A DNA stretch of 64,000 nucleotides from Nautilus pompilius. Its lineage: Eukaryota; Mollusca; Cephalopoda; Nautilida; Nautilidae. The stretch lies in NCBI GenBank assembly GCA_018389105.1, contig JACATO010000982.1, forward strand, positions 588,001 to 652,000. Reading direction: 5' to 3'. Every line of letters begins with the position of its first letter. The first letter of the stretch is position 1. Position numbers and translations under genes: made by a program. Below the pieces are notes generated by a model. It was not told where the DNA came from and did not search any database. It saw only the letters and a program-made list of their open reading frames with translations. Below, piece by piece: positions 46,690 through 60,756 of this stretch.

Positions 46690-47038
46690 TTGGTCGTTTA
46701 TTGTAGCATTCTGCTTTTCTGTGGTATTACTTTTTTGCTTCTTTTCTCCTCCCCCTCATCCTTCTACCATTATTACTAGCTGTATATGTGGGCATATTGG
46801 GGAAACGATAAAAGTGAATTTAAATCAACAATTAAAAAATAATAGTAATGCATAAAGTAAAAAAATAGCAACAACGATAATGATGATGATGAAATGGGGC
46901 TTGCAGCGACGTGATTTCCTGGCCTAAGAAAGAAGAAGGGTGTAGTGGATGTGTAGATGAATACATACTCTGCCCTCCTCCATCTCTAATGTAAACTTTG
47001 GTTTGGTGAGAAGAACGTCACCGTTTTTGTCGTCAGCA

Positions 47039-47110
47039 ACTTCCGGTGACGTTCTATGTCAGCCGGTCGCTGATTGGTCCGTCGGGATAAGATGACTTGG
47101 ACGTATAAAT
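47039..47110 (+). promoter_or_regulatory. Core promoter of the plus-strand gene: ETS, CCAAT and TATA-like motifs
   Basis: In order there are ACTTCCGG at 47039-47046 (ETS site), an inverted CCAAT box (tgattggtcc, ATTGG at 47073-47077) and TATAAAT at 47104-47110. Spacing predicts initiation near 47130-47140. The DNA to about 47480 is CpG-rich, unlike the rest of the window. Confidence 0.55.
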
Positions 47111-47134
47111 TTAGAAAGGTGTTAAGTGGAGAGA

Positions 47135-47203
47135 GACACAGTCTGATGATATTTATGTTATGGTAGTCCTCGAGGACCCCGCACGACGGCTTTGGATGAC
47201 AAG
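47135..47203 (+). other. Candidate non-coding first exon of the plus-strand gene
   Basis: It starts about 25-30 bases after the TATA-like motif and ends at a strong donor, ACAAG/GTGAGC, after 47203. It would splice to the acceptor at 62979. The long CpG-rich ORF at 47192-47410 crosses this donor and is probably not translated. Confidence 0.4.
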
Positions 47204-50200
47204 GTGAGCGTTCGGGAAGTGGTTTCACCCGGTTGGAATCGCGACGGAAGCCGGCGTTTTGTCTATTCCCTCGCCCTCTGTTTTCCGCGGTTCTGTGTTA
47301 CTGTCGGTGGTGACCTGTTGTTGTTACTCGCCATCCTCGCCTGCCGCTGGGGTTTAGGGACCAGAGGGGGACTGTGGGTGGGGGTACGGTGCCCCACGGG
47401 GTCGTACTAATGGGTAGGGGGTTGCTAACCGACGGTCTGCCACCCCTCCTGTCTCCATAACACGGGGCCCAGCCCCCTCCCTCACGCGCGCGCGCATTGT
47501 CACATCACCACCACCATTCAGTATTTACGACCTGAATCTCTTTACCAAAAATTAAAAAGAACCATCTCGTTCTCACACCTATTTCTGATTGACAAACAAT
47601 GTGATGCTAGAAACTTTATCCAGACACAGGTACATCTACTTGGTTAAGCATCTCTATAGCTGTTGGAAACACGGAATTTTTTCCTTTCCTCCTGGAGAAG
47701 TATATTTTAATGACGATTATTATGGAGAGTACTCAATTACTGTGTTTTCTGGGAAGAGATTATAATTGTCGCTGTCCCTTTCTCCGTTTCATTTGGTGTT
47801 TAAACCTCATTATTTGTTAAAAGGGTTTTAACATGAGGATGATCCTACATTACCAGCAACAACTATTATTTGTGCTTGAACATTACCCCTTGATTGTAAC
47901 AAACTCGCAGTGTTGCTCGTAATGATAACTGACATTAATTAGTGTTATCATTTAGCTTTTAGTAACCAAATGGGAGGTACAGAGTGTGAAGTTTGGAAAA
48001 CTAGTTTTGGTAGATTATAGAGATTGCATCTATGTATGTAGACTTTACTAAAACTGGCAATAATAAAATTATAAACATTCCCCCCCTCTCCTATCTTTCT
48101 TTTTAATGATTAGAATTAGTGTCGTTTTTTTTTTTACACTCAACTACTTTCAGTTTGACACTGCACACAATCACATTCTTCTACAGTAGTCACTGAACCA
48201 CCTCAATAAAAACTGTTTTTCTGACCTATATCTATAGCAAAACTATGCAATATTTTAGCTGCAAATCAATGAAAACGAAATAGGAGTCCATCTGTTATCT
48301 GTTAATAGATGTTAGATAGATATATTGCAGTGCTTTTTAGGAAACCATGTCATAATGCTTGCTTTAGTTATTAATCCATGCAAGACTAAAAAAATTGGTG
48401 ATATCTTCCTTAAATATCTATCTGTATTTGGAATGAGACTTGCTGATATGCTAACAAAATGCTTCATCTTGCATACATTCTATCTGTCAGGTGTTAATGT
48501 TGATTTACTTTACTCAGCAAAGATAATGTGCTGAAATTAAGAAAACAATTGCAGAAATGTCAGGTGTATCATTCTCTGGATGTGTAACAAACCTACTGCT
48601 CTTGCTGGGGTCCAGTCAATTATCAATAGCAACTGTTTTGTCTTTTACATATAGTTAAACAGGACTGGTGAGATGGTTTGATTAAGGGTTTTTTCAGCTT
48701 AGATATAGTGATGATCCTCAAAAAATCTACAGGCTTGCAAGATTTTACTACATTTTTACAACATACAATTGTCCAAATGACTTATCACAAAATTTCTTAT
48801 CTCCAGATTAATTTTTCTAATATTGGACCAATAGCCAAAAATTTCTTAGCACATTTAGCATTTTGAAAAAAATATATATAGCTAGCATAATTTTGATCTA
48901 TAAATTTATTTTTAGTTTAATCTGGCTATCCTCAAACCAGACCATCACTAAGAAACTGTGTTGTTGTTATGGCATTGCATGAAGTTAAAGCAAATCAGAA
49001 TTCTTCTCTTAATGAGTGTTGTATTCAACTGCTCACTTTTTCTCAACTAATTTTTGTCTATACGAGTCTGACCCATGATTCTGGCAGAGGTTGGGGATTA
49101 CTTTTTCTTTTTTAATCTTTATTTTTTTTTTGTTTTTTTGTTCAGACATTTTTTACCTCTTTAGTAGATCAAGAACCATGAGTAATGCAAATGCATTATT
49201 ATAAAACATTCCTTCCTTATTTCTACGGGTTAAAAACTTGATACCTGCAGGCGTTTCAGATGCTGTGGTTGGTAGTGAAAGGAACTCTATTAGGTCATGG
49301 TTAAATTCTCAGCAGTTTGTAGACTTTTTCTTTTAAAGCTTGAATTATCTAGAAAAATTACAGCAACTGTGAAAACGTTTAAAAATATGATTACTTTATT
49401 TACTTGTTCTATTGTGGTTTGATGGAGTGTTAATTTATGCATAGGCTTGTTTAAGTACACATTGCGTACTTATCTCTCTGTCAGAGTGTATTTTTCTCTA
49501 GCAAATTCTAGAATTGCTAAAAATTTTATACAGAAAAGTTATTTGGAAAATAATTTTAGTGTTTGGTAGAAATATCATGTAGACATGTATGCAATGCATC
49601 ACATTATCAGTGGTGACCCAGTTCAGGTTTTCCCACAAAGTTTGCAGATATTCCTTCAGTTGGTGCTTTGGATATAAGTATTTATCAAAATACTACCATG
49701 GGTGTCCATTAGTGTTTGCATGCCCTTAATCGAATATAGGCAGATTAACCTTAGTTATGCTGCTGCACTGCTAAGTCAAGGGCTCAATGTCTCCATTTGG
49801 CATACAATCTTGGCATGGTTTCCTTTAGGGACTCTGGTTTTCTCCTACATCTAAAACTGAAGAGCTCTAGTGGGGATTTCCTTGAAAGGAATGTGGGTTC
49901 CTTTAAGGGACCTGAAAATGTGTGTGCAGCTCTAGGTATGGCAATGTCTTTTATTGACATGTCCTCTCTTGAGTAACCTCTTTAGTATAATGAGGTAGCT
50001 AATGCACATTGCTTTAGCTTAATGATGTTGATGCTACAATGCAAGATGTACAAGAGCAGTGGTTACATTCCTAAACAGACAGGTGTATTCATTGCACAGC
50101 ATACAATTCTGGATAAATTGGGAAAATATCTTGGTTACCACAAGCTTTCAGAATTTCACCAGCAAGAAAAAATGAGTCTGCCTATCTTTATAACTTGTTG

Positions 50201-53200
50201 CATTGTGATGGTGACTGTTGGCTTTGTAAATCATGGATAATCATTCTTGGTGTTTAGATACTATGTGTTGGTGGCCATTGGAGCTGGTTGTTGATTTAGA
50301 AACTAATTTGCTCATTCCATTTATACAAATTTTTTCAAAACCTGTTTGAGGGATGGATGATAGAAGACAGTATTTAAATTAGCTATCTTTTGGTAAAATA
50401 CAACAAAATTTGGTTGATTTACACGCTTTTGGTTTTATTCCAATTTTCTTTTAGAATATGTCATCTTTCTATTTTAAGGTACAACAAATGCTATAATTAT
50501 TTTTTGTACATTAGGAAAAATCTTAAACATCACCTTAATCACAGAGCTCTTCTTACTAATCATTGTTTATTCTGATTAATTGGTGCAAATGTCTTTTTCC
50601 ATAAAAGTACCAGTATTCTTTTTATATATATATAGAACAATTCATGCCATGTAATAAAACTAAAAATAAACTTTTTAAAAAGTTTTTATAAGTTGAAACA
50701 AATTCCTTCAGAAATTGGCTTTATTTCACTGACATATTAACTCTTACCACACTATGACTTTATAGCACAAATCTCTGAAATAGTAAGCATGTATACTGCA
50801 GTTATGCTAAGATTAAGTATATTATTATTATTATTATTAAACTTTTTAGGTAGGTTTTTTAAAAATTTCCTTATCTGATTGCTGGTAATTTACATTTGAT
50901 TATTTTCTGAGGTGTCGAAGATGACAGAAAAGAAAAAAGCCCCACCTGTAAATGAATTCTAGCAATAGATTAGAGTTGTGTGGTCAATCACCTGAGGCTT
51001 GGAAGCTGTTAAGAAACGTGTTGACTTGCTCTCATAAATCATTAAATTTCTTTGATTCTCTGTCAGTGATGTTGACTTAATAAATTTTCATTTGAGAAAC
51101 ATCCTTTGAATACAGGTGTTATTATCAGAAATTTTACTTGAGAAAGAGTTATATTTCTAGAATTTGTAGTATAGCTGTTGGTGATGCTAAGTGGTTATAC
51201 ATAATCTAGAATTGTCACACTTATTTTATTTAATAAAAAGAGCACCTTCAAAACAGGTAACAGTGTGTGTGTTCTCTACTGCTTCTTTGAAATTGGAGAT
51301 GATATGAAGGAAAACATGTGGCTGCACCTTCTATTGATCCCACAACTTTTTCTGAGTAGTCTTTGAACCAGTGCAAGTGAAAAAGACAACTGAAGAAAGT
51401 ACCCAGATAGCATGGATTTCCAAAGATACAGTCTGTTTGATCTAGCCTTAACTGTACATTACTTTTTATCTTCATTTGTTAGATTTTCTCTTTTGCCCCT
51501 GTTCTGGTATTTAGAGCTTCAACACTAAATCCCCACATTTGGGGAGACCTGAGATATTCTCACACCTGTGCAACAGGTGGCACTGGTCAAAAAAGGGTGT
51601 AACCAACTGAGCTGACAAAACAATGTGTGTGCAAAGAAAAGGCAGAAGTAAATAAATCAATAGATAAGGCAACTAACTATATGTGGCATGCAAAGTCAAA
51701 ACTCATTTTGGCAAGAAATTGATAAGGGTTTAATTACCACTTGGTTAATATTTTACTATGTTGCTTTTGGTTCATTTACCTGACTGTACATTGGGTGTAT
51801 TGGCTGAAGTGATCCAATATACAGTATGCTCATTGAGGGTCTTGTCAGGACAGAGATGTCCCAAGAAGCTGCTGCATTTTCTGTAGGATGTCCTACCTCA
51901 AAAATCACACTATCTTGTTGAAACAGAGGCAAGATGGCAATGAATTAGGATACCTGTCAACAATTACCAGATTGTAGCCACCAGTAGTTTATATGCTAGA
52001 AGTCTGGAGTTTTTCTTTTGATCCCTTAATACTAATTATAACACATCTAACAATTCTGATAATACTCTGTGAATTTGCTAAGAATGATAATTGTCTTGTT
52101 GTCTGCTTGCAGTAAGAATTTATAACATGTCAACCAATTTAATTAAGCATTAAAAATATTTATTGTAAAATCGTACTATTGGTATGATGCATATATAACT
52201 TTACCATTGCTAGTATAGATATTTCATCAACCATATAGCTATGAATAAACCATCCTTCGACTGGTATTTTTTATAGACAAGTAATGTAGCAAGTCATCTT
52301 GTAAGCAGTGTATAACTAATGCAAGCTTCAGTAAAACAGCTTTCCACCGATCGTGATTGATTTTTTAAAAAAAATTGTCGTTCAGTGTATTTTGAACAAA
52401 TGTTTTGTAAGTTTTTCACCTGAGGCCCTCGTGATTCTCTCTCCTTTTTTTCATTCCATGTGATACTTCAAACTTCACATGGGATAAGAGGGAGGAATAG
52501 GGAATTCTAAGAAAACTGTTTAGAATACATCCTCACATTTAGTAAAAGATCTGTCTTTTGATAACCCCTCCACTGATTAAGAGGCCAGTTTAGATAACAG
52601 GTTCTATAAAAAAAAATGAGTACCAGATAATGTTTTCATAAAATAGGCCAATGTAGGAACTAGTGATGTTACTTTGGTATGTTTTTATTACAAATATTAT
52701 AGTTGATAGGCAGAGAGAATCAACCCTCTAAAAGTTTGTCTTTCCCACTTGCTTGCAGATCTATGGTATGCAGGTATCTCTCACTATTTCTCCTTTCAGG
52801 TCACAAACTAAGTGTTATATTTATTAGTATATTTAAGAGATAACAACAGGCAATTTCTGTCTCTCTCTTTTTTGTAATAAGGTAATAATTCAGAAAAGTA
52901 CAAATGAAACTATTGTTGGTCATTTGGTTGTCAGATCACTGTTTTATGTCAATTATTAGTATTAAAAGGAATTCAGCATACTCATTTCATGTCATTTACC
53001 AATTCATTTCTATACATAAAGGAAAATTTACTTTTGCATTTTTTTAAAAAAGGCAATGAATTCTCTAAAACTAATTTTTTTTTCAATTGAGTTATCAGAA
53101 TTTTTTTTTTTTTTCCAGTAGTTTCTTCTAGAGAAGGCTTGTACAGAATTTGAAATAGCTTTCCATAGTTTAAGAAGTAGAAGAGGAGGATCTAAGTTTT

Positions 53201-53700
53201 ATTGTAGTTGTAGCAACCATTTCTGAGTTACACTCCTTTCATTCTTTTAGTAGAGTTCTCACCAGAGCTGAGTAACCATATGTTAAGGGCTTTGTTTCTT
53301 AATTAAGAGCAGACAGAATTTAGACTTGGATCTCATAAGCCGACGCTTTAATGCCAGTCTGGAATCAGGTATTTGAGAACTATCTAACTACTACAACTCT
53401 TGTTATAATAAATAAAGTATGGTTTCACATTGGCTGGGTACTTTGTGAAGATCCTGGTGATTGTAACAGTAAATTGTTCTCCCCACAGTTTGATGCTAAT
53501 ATCTTGTAGATATACTTCATGAACAGTAGGCATAACTTAGCTTGACCATTATACCTGTCTCTCTTGCATACCCACAAGCAAGTAAATAATCTACCTACTG
53601 CAATAAGTTGTTCAAAAAGAGGATTGAAAATGTTCTTGCTATGATTGTTTTTCTATTAGGTATACTCAGGTTTAATTCACTATTAGACTACTATTATTTA
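47204..53700. other. Probable first intron of the plus-strand gene, left part
   Basis: It starts with GC-rich sequence to about 47480 (including a short CG repeat near 47490), then becomes AT-rich. Apart from the SINE at 49.75 kb I see no exon, RNA gene or recognisable transposon. Short ORFs such as 48325-48534 and 50022-50240 lack supporting signals. Confidence 0.5.
49755..49990 (+). repeat. SINE copy, plus orientation
   Basis: It contains 'tgctgcactgctaagtcaaggg', then 'tttggcatacaatcttggcatgg', then 'ttttctcctacatctaaaactga' and 'agctctagtggggatttccttg', in the family order. Confidence 0.6.
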
Positions 53701-54958
53701 TTAGGTTGTTACAAAAGTTGTCGGTTTTTATCTTATGTTAATTTGGGGTTCGTTTTTTGCATGCTTGCGAAAATGTGTGTATGTATGTTTTGTAGCGTGT
53801 GCTTTATGCAAAACCTACTTTTTTCAAAATCATAAAATGGATATTTGTTTCAGGGTTCTGAGTGAAGCAGGGATAGAAAAGTTTTTTGTGCCATTTTGCT
53901 TCACTAGTTCAAACCAGTTCACAAAGCAAACAAGGCAACTCGTAACATTAGGCAAGCATGGGGCGAGGACACAGCAAGTGCAAAGTACAACAATAGTTCA
54001 AAGTTTTGACAGGAGATGTGAGCCTCAAAGATAAGGAGCATGGCCGACATCCTTCCAGCTGTGGTGATGACCGTCTGAAGGCCTAAGTTGAAGCTGACCC
54101 AAGAAAAACAGTGTGAGAAATTGCTGGAGAGCTTGACACAAGCACTGCAACTGTTTCCTGACATCTTGACACAATCGGCAGGGTGAAACAGCTTGACAAG
54201 TGGGTGCCTTACGAGTTGAATAAACAACAACAAAATTGTCAATTGGAGATCTGCTCTTCACTTGTCATAAGAAACAAAAACAACCCATTCCTTGACTGAA
54301 TCATTACATGTGATTAAAAAAAAAATGGATCCTTTATGACAATCGCAAACGATCAGCACAGTGGCTCACAGCTACAGGTTGCCTAACCACATTCCAAAAT
54401 CCAGCCTCCACCCAAAAAAGGTCATGGTCACTGTCTGCTGGACTGCAACTGGTGTCATCCACTATAACTTCTTGCAACCTGGCAAAACCATCACAGCTGA
54501 AAGGTACTATCGTGAATTAACGTTGTTCATCAAAAACTCCCAACGACAGCTGGCACTGGTGAATCGAAGAGGCCCAATCCTGCTCCATAACAATGCTCAT
54601 CCTCATGTTGCAAAAGTGACTCTTCAGAAACTGAACACGTTGGGGTACTCATTCTTCCTCACCCAGCCCATTCACCAGACCTTTCTCCCACAGACCAGCA
54701 CCTTTTCAAACACCTCGACAGCTTCCTCCGTATGGAATCCTCCAACCAAGCAGCAATTGAAACTGCATTCCAACAGTTTATCGACTCCATAAATCCATAT
54801 TTTCTTCAAAATGGTAAAAATGCAGTTGTAACTCGTTGGCAGAAGTGTATTTATTGTAATGGAACTTACTTTAATTGATAAACTTCATGTTCAGCAACGA
54901 TACGATGTCTCTGTTGCGATTAAAAAAAAAAAACAACAAAACTTTTATAACAACCTAA
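53701..54958 (+). mobile_element. Mariner element copy 2, defective
   Basis: A 1258-bp element bounded by TTAGGTTGTTACAAAAGTT at the left and its counterpart (acttttataacaacctaa) at the right, with TA duplications at 53699-53700 and 54959-54960. The transposase pieces include WILYDNRKRSAQWL, VMVTVCWTATGVIHYNFLQ, RGPILLHNNAHPHVAKVTLQ and, in another frame, SPDLSPTDQHLFKHLDS. Like copy 1 it has a stop right after the first catalytic Asp and HNN instead of HDN, plus additional frameshifts. It lies in the first intron of the plus-strand gene. Confidence 0.92.
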
Positions 54959-54960
54959 TA

Positions 54961-57900
54961 TTATACATCTGAAGCTGCCATTTTCTTTTGTTATTGTTTG
55001 TTATATTTGGCAGGTGTCTCTCTGCTTGATTTTTTTCCCCTTATCTTTACATATAGCTATGAATTGCTCTTATAGATTTTCAGTGTTTCTTTACGCTTGT
55101 CTTTTTTTTTTTTTTTAAATTGTACTAAATATCTGCATATTTTGGGGGAAGAGTTAGACCTTTCCACGAAGAAGTTTACTTTTGAAGATAATTCAGAGCA
55201 ACAGCATCAAGAATGAAGCTTGAAGCAGGAATCAAGTGGGATGCCTGCTGTGTGTAGATTGACTTATTATTTTATGCAATATTTTAATCTATGAAAATAG
55301 TTAAACAAAACTGCCAGGGTTTTGTGTGAATTAAGCATTTTCCTTTTTTTTTCTTTTTATTTATACTTAACAGATTCTGATGTCATTTACTTCATTTATT
55401 GCCTCAGAATTGAACAGTAGTCAGGAAATGCTGCCTTTCCCATCTGCAGTCTTTGCTCTCCATTTAAATTTTCCATCATTTGCATATATACTTTAAACAT
55501 CAGCCAGTATGTGACTAGCAAAGTTAATTTTAAAAACTCAGCCCTTTTTTTTTCAATGAATTTTAAAATTTATAATTTGAATTTATCATTGTTTGTTTGT
55601 ATTTTTTTTTTTTTTGCAAGATATTGTGGACAACTTTAGCATTTTGAGGAGAACTTGGAACATTTTGTTTTTGACAGATTGCATTTGGAATTCCATGTTC
55701 GTAAACATAGATCCTGATCCACAGTGTTAGTTGCTGCTGCTTGCCATCCTCTTCTTCAGCTTTCTGAATAGATTTTCTATGTAACCAAGGTCATTTGTCA
55801 GCTAATCATTTCATTTTGAAAGAAGGTTGAGCTATACACCTGGTTGTCTGTTATGGCTTGCACAGTACTGCTAATTAATACTAGAGTTAACAAAGTCTGC
55901 AGCAGAGAAATGGATTGAGTTTTTGTTTATACTACTTTCTACATCAATAAAAGATAAAGAACACTTGTCAGGCAAGAAGAAAGTAAGTTTCTGGAATAGG
56001 AAGACTAAGAATGGCACGTGCAATATGTGCATAAAGCAGGGGTGAGAAGTATAGAATATGAAATAACTTTCCCTCCACTGATAATCATTCCAACCGTAAA
56101 TAAGCTTTCATAGTATTAAACTCAACATGATTGATCATCATCATCTTTCTTTTTGTGCCTTAATTTTAAATATTAACTCTAGTGTCCAGGCTCTGCATTG
56201 AGAACTTGTTTATCAGCAGTCTCAGTATAACAGACTGCAGTCCATACTTAAGCTTGCTGTTGGTTTTGAGAATGTTGCCAACTATTGAATTCAATCTTTC
56301 CATGGTTCTGTGTGACTTTTCTTCTCCACATACTTCCAGCTGGGTAGTCGTTCCTTTCAAGAAAGGGTCTAGGGTTATTTAGTGACGCTGAAAAAGTGCG
56401 GAGGCTTTTCACTGTTCACCGTGCATGCTCGCTTCATTGTCTGATGAAGAGGTTCAGTTTAAGATGCCCTGCTTAATAAAGTGAGTGTACGTGTATGCAA
56501 AATGAAACAATCATGGAGCGTTTTATTTAGAGACTTCAACAAAAGTTTAAAAAAATTTTTTTTTTTTTTGCTAGCACTGAGGGTAAGCATTGCAGTGAGT
56601 TAAATGACTCTTACAAGATAAATTTTCTTTTGGACATTCAAATGAGCAAATTAGAAAGAAAAAAAAAACAGATACTTGAGGTAGTAAAATGTTTTTCTTG
56701 TCAAGCATGCTGTTTTGTGTAGACCCTCCCAAAAGAGCTAATCTCGACTATTCAGTGATTCTGCAGTAGATGATAGGTCAACATTTACTTCAAATACTGA
56801 GATGATCTTCACTTTCTTATCTTTGCCCCACAGATGAGGTATGACTGATGTTACTGGTGCCATCGAAGAAAACTTGGCTTTTGCATGTTAAATGATTATC
56901 TTGACTACCATAGTTTGTTAGGATGTTTCCTTGCTTGTCTAATTTCTTAGTGTCAGCCTACCAATGTTTTTTGTAAGTTTCGTCCTAAAGAGAAATATTT
57001 TTGGCCGGTTTCACCTTCAGCAGATTGTACTAGTCAGCTTGATCAGTTTTACATTTAAGCCATTTCCTGTGGCAACCATCAGATTGTTGTAATGACACTG
57101 GAACAAGGCAAATTCAGATAGTTTAGGGTCAGGACATTGGAAATTCAATACAATATTGCTGCAGGTTGCTTTATATATCTTGCATGTTTGGTGTTACTGT
57201 CATAGTCAATAACTTTCTGAACTGGATGACATTCATTGAGGTGTTTACCAAGGTTACTCTCTATCTGCTTTATTTTATGGTTTAGGAGTGGAGGTTATGC
57301 TTCATGTATCAGTAATTTTCTTGGTATTTTCATCTTGGAATCTGTTAAGTTATGGTTTCTCAATATGTAGATTATACTCTGCCTTCATTGGTTGGCTTTG
57401 CTGTACTTCTGGTCCTAAGATCAATTTGTCTGCATGTGTTTTTAGGTTGCTGGGTCTACCTACTGATTAACTGTTTTTGTTCTAACTAGGTTGCTTTTGT
57501 TTTAGCTGATGTGTTGAAATACTCCAATACATTTTGGGTGCTTTGTTTGTGTGTTGTTTTAAACTAATTTTCCATACCTCTACTTTTGTTCACATTTTTC
57601 ATTATGTCTTGATGTTGATCAGTTTCTGTCATTGTTTTTGCATTTCTTTGGCAGAAGCCACTTATGCCAGGTGCTTTGTCTTATGAATTTGATGGCTTGA
57701 GATTAGTATATCTAGCCAGCAAGTCTGGGTAAAGCTGGACTGGGTTGGTGATTTCATCCAGACATCTGCAACATGGCCACAAATTGTAAGTTATAATTTG
57801 TGGGATGACTGATAGTGGTCATTTAGATTAAATGTTTGTCTCACCTAATACCAAGATACTATACCAAATTCCACCTATTTACTGAGATATTAAGCAGTGT

Positions 57901-60755
57901 CTACTGTGATTTTCCAAGGGTTTTGATTCTGATGTGTTTTTGGAGAGGTTCGGCTATAGATAAAAACTCCAGTTGTTCTTTGTTAAAGTATGACCTGCTA
58001 CTTCAGATTACAGTGTCTGATCTTTGACCAAGATAGTCATCTTTGTTAATGCATTTTTCTAGTTGGCAGACATGGTTGTACTTTGTTTCTGACTCAAGAG
58101 GGCATTTCTCATATTATGAAGTACTTTACAGCTTATTCTCAGCATTAGCATTACTGTGGTCACGTGTTAACCTGTTGTTTAAATATGCTGTTTTTTGTTG
58201 AACTTACAAAACATTTCTTGTCTAGCTATCTTGCCTGTATGATATTGCTTTCATGCTCTGGTGACTATATTCTGGTAGGTCATTTACTGTTCCATTTTCC
58301 TATTTTGTTTAGGAATTAAATTTCTCTACAGTTTCAATGCAAGTCTTTCCTACACGTTCTTTGCCATCTCATTTGTCAGCTATTCCAATACATTTGACAA
58401 TACAGACATTATGTGCTAACAATGTTTATCATCAGATTAAACACCTCAGAGCTGGATTATGTTTTGCAGTGGCTGTATGTATATTCAAGATGTCATCAAG
58501 CCATTTGTTGCAGCCATGTTCCTTATTTTGAGATGAATTTGTATTGAAACATTACATTTCTGACAGCATAGCAAATGAACTGTTTATTAGACCAAGGTGA
58601 AAAGTGCAAAAACTGTCTGCTGAGCTGCTATCTGGCATGGAACCTTTCCTATGTTAATGGTTATACTGCTTTGTGTTGTTATTGTTTTCCTATGGTACCA
58701 GGGTATTATTAGGATTCTTTTCTATCTTTTTCTTACACCATGAATCAGTTGCCATGGTATAATAAAATTTTAGAAAAATTATCTCAACCCCATAAATGTT
58801 GAGAATAGGAACAATAAAATCTACATGCGTCTTTGCCAAGTCAGACTTAAACAATTAGCCATTGTATTGCTATTCCTACCATTCATTGTTCTACCAGAAA
58901 AACCAACATGAAGCTATTATTTTCTGCAGCTATGGTATCACTAGATTTTGTTTGGAAAATCATTTGTCTCTTGTCTGGCCACAAAAATACTAAATTCTTT
59001 TTTTCTAATAAAATATACTAAAGAAATATGAGTTATGACGGCACTTGTTTTAGCTTGGAAAGTTTTAATAAATATTGTGGTTATTTATTTGTATTGGAGA
59101 TGAGTTATCATTACTTTGATCATAGGAAAATGTTGTTTCTTGGCTGGGATTTTGTTTGTTCTATACTAAGTTTGATTTTGAGATTATTTACCTGATTCTT
59201 TTGATTCAAATAAAGGTAATTTTCACTTATTTGCTGAAACAATTTTGTTCATATAAAGTTGAGATTTTGAGCTCAGTTAAAGGAACAGTTAAGATGCTTG
59301 ATTATTTTTAAGAACGGAATGTCCTCCAACTATAAGTAGACCTTGAAACTTTATTTTGAGTTAAAGCTCACATAAAAGCTGTTTGTTTTGTTTTTCTTTT
59401 GCTTATTTGTTATTAAAACTTTGCTTTCAGATGAGACATTTTAACTATTTGTGTTGATTAGACCAGAAGTGGTTAACACTTCAGTGTGAGGTGGTAGTTA
59501 ATCCACCAGTCTCTTCTCCCTTCAGCAGTTTTCTTAAATTGCTCTACCGAAAAAAAAAAGTTATGGACTGGGATTCTGCACAGATTAGTCTTCCAACTAA
59601 CCATCCAACATCCACGAGTTATCATCAAAATCGAAGTAGAGTTAAAAGAAAGTGTGCCGGCTTGATATTGTGGGCCACACAGGTTTTATTGCATGCAAGT
59701 TTCTGGCTTCAAAAAGAAATATTCTTGCTTATAAACCTTGAAAGAAACAGCAGTGTTGCACGAGTCCTGAATATTTTGCTCATTGTTGCCCTGCTGATAA
59801 CTGTTTGTTGTTTTTTTTTCTTTCAGCAAAAGGGTTTTTCTTTTTTTTCCTTTTTAATAAAGAAAGGGCAAGCTAATTAAACATTATTTTCCTTAACATA
59901 AATAAGGACAGGTAGACTTATTTTAATTAATCTCTTAACAGCTGGTTAAAAAAATAATAAACAAGAGAGACATCTGAGGTTAAATAGAGAATCTTAAATT
60001 AATCTCCATGTAGCTGTTGGTTTGATTTATCTGCTCACCCATTTGGCCCCTACTTGCCAGCTCAAGCTATTAATTTTGAGCAAATGGCAGACCAATAAGA
60101 GGCATTTAAAACCAACCCATTTACAATGGAATTTTAATCATTTGCAGAGAGAGGGAGGGAGTATCAAATTTTATGGATCCCAAATCTTTTTCACTATATA
60201 TATACTTGTTTTTCGTCCTGTTTTAAAATTATATTTATCTTAAGTAGTCTTTAATGTTCAAGATCTAGATGGATTTTTGGTCATTCCCTTGGAATAACTA
60301 AAATTCTTCACTCTTGAAATCATTCTGTTGCCTTGGCTTTCCTTCCATCCAGACTCAGCATCCCTAACAAGATAAGGACACTTAGCTTGGGAATGCATAC
60401 TCTAGATGTGGTTTGACCAGGGATATCCTGTATCAGTCTTCATTTTAATAATTTTGTTTAACAGATCTGAGATTATTTTTTTTTAACCTGCCGTCTGATT
60501 GCACCACTTTATCATTTATTGCCCTATATTGGATGGTTACTGAGATATTTTGCTTAGCATATTTATTACAAAAGATAATTTAATGTAAAGAATATTTAAA
60601 CTTAAATAAAAGCTGTCTAATGCTGAGAGATTTTTATAATAATTACTGTTAGCAGGGATTTAGCTAATAAGATCGCGTGCGTGCGTGCGTGTAAAAACTA
60701 GTCTGTTCCCTACATATTTTTAAAACTCATAATGTAAAACTACACAAGTTATTCA
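54961..60755. other. Probable intron sequence, no gene assigned
   Basis: AT-rich, with long poly(T) runs near 55100, 55600 and 56560. On the minus strand between about 55.7 and 57.5 kb some protein-like fragments appear (for example ERLNSIVGNILKTNSKL at about 56250-56310 and SQVFFDGTSNISHTSSVG at about 56820-56880). They may be a decayed transposon, but no family could be assigned. Confidence 0.4.
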
Positions 60756-60756
60756 A

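Noticed and set aside
47192-47410. 72-codon ORF in the CpG-rich segment
   Set aside because: It crosses a strong splice donor at 47204 and has no homology; open frames are common in GC-rich DNA.
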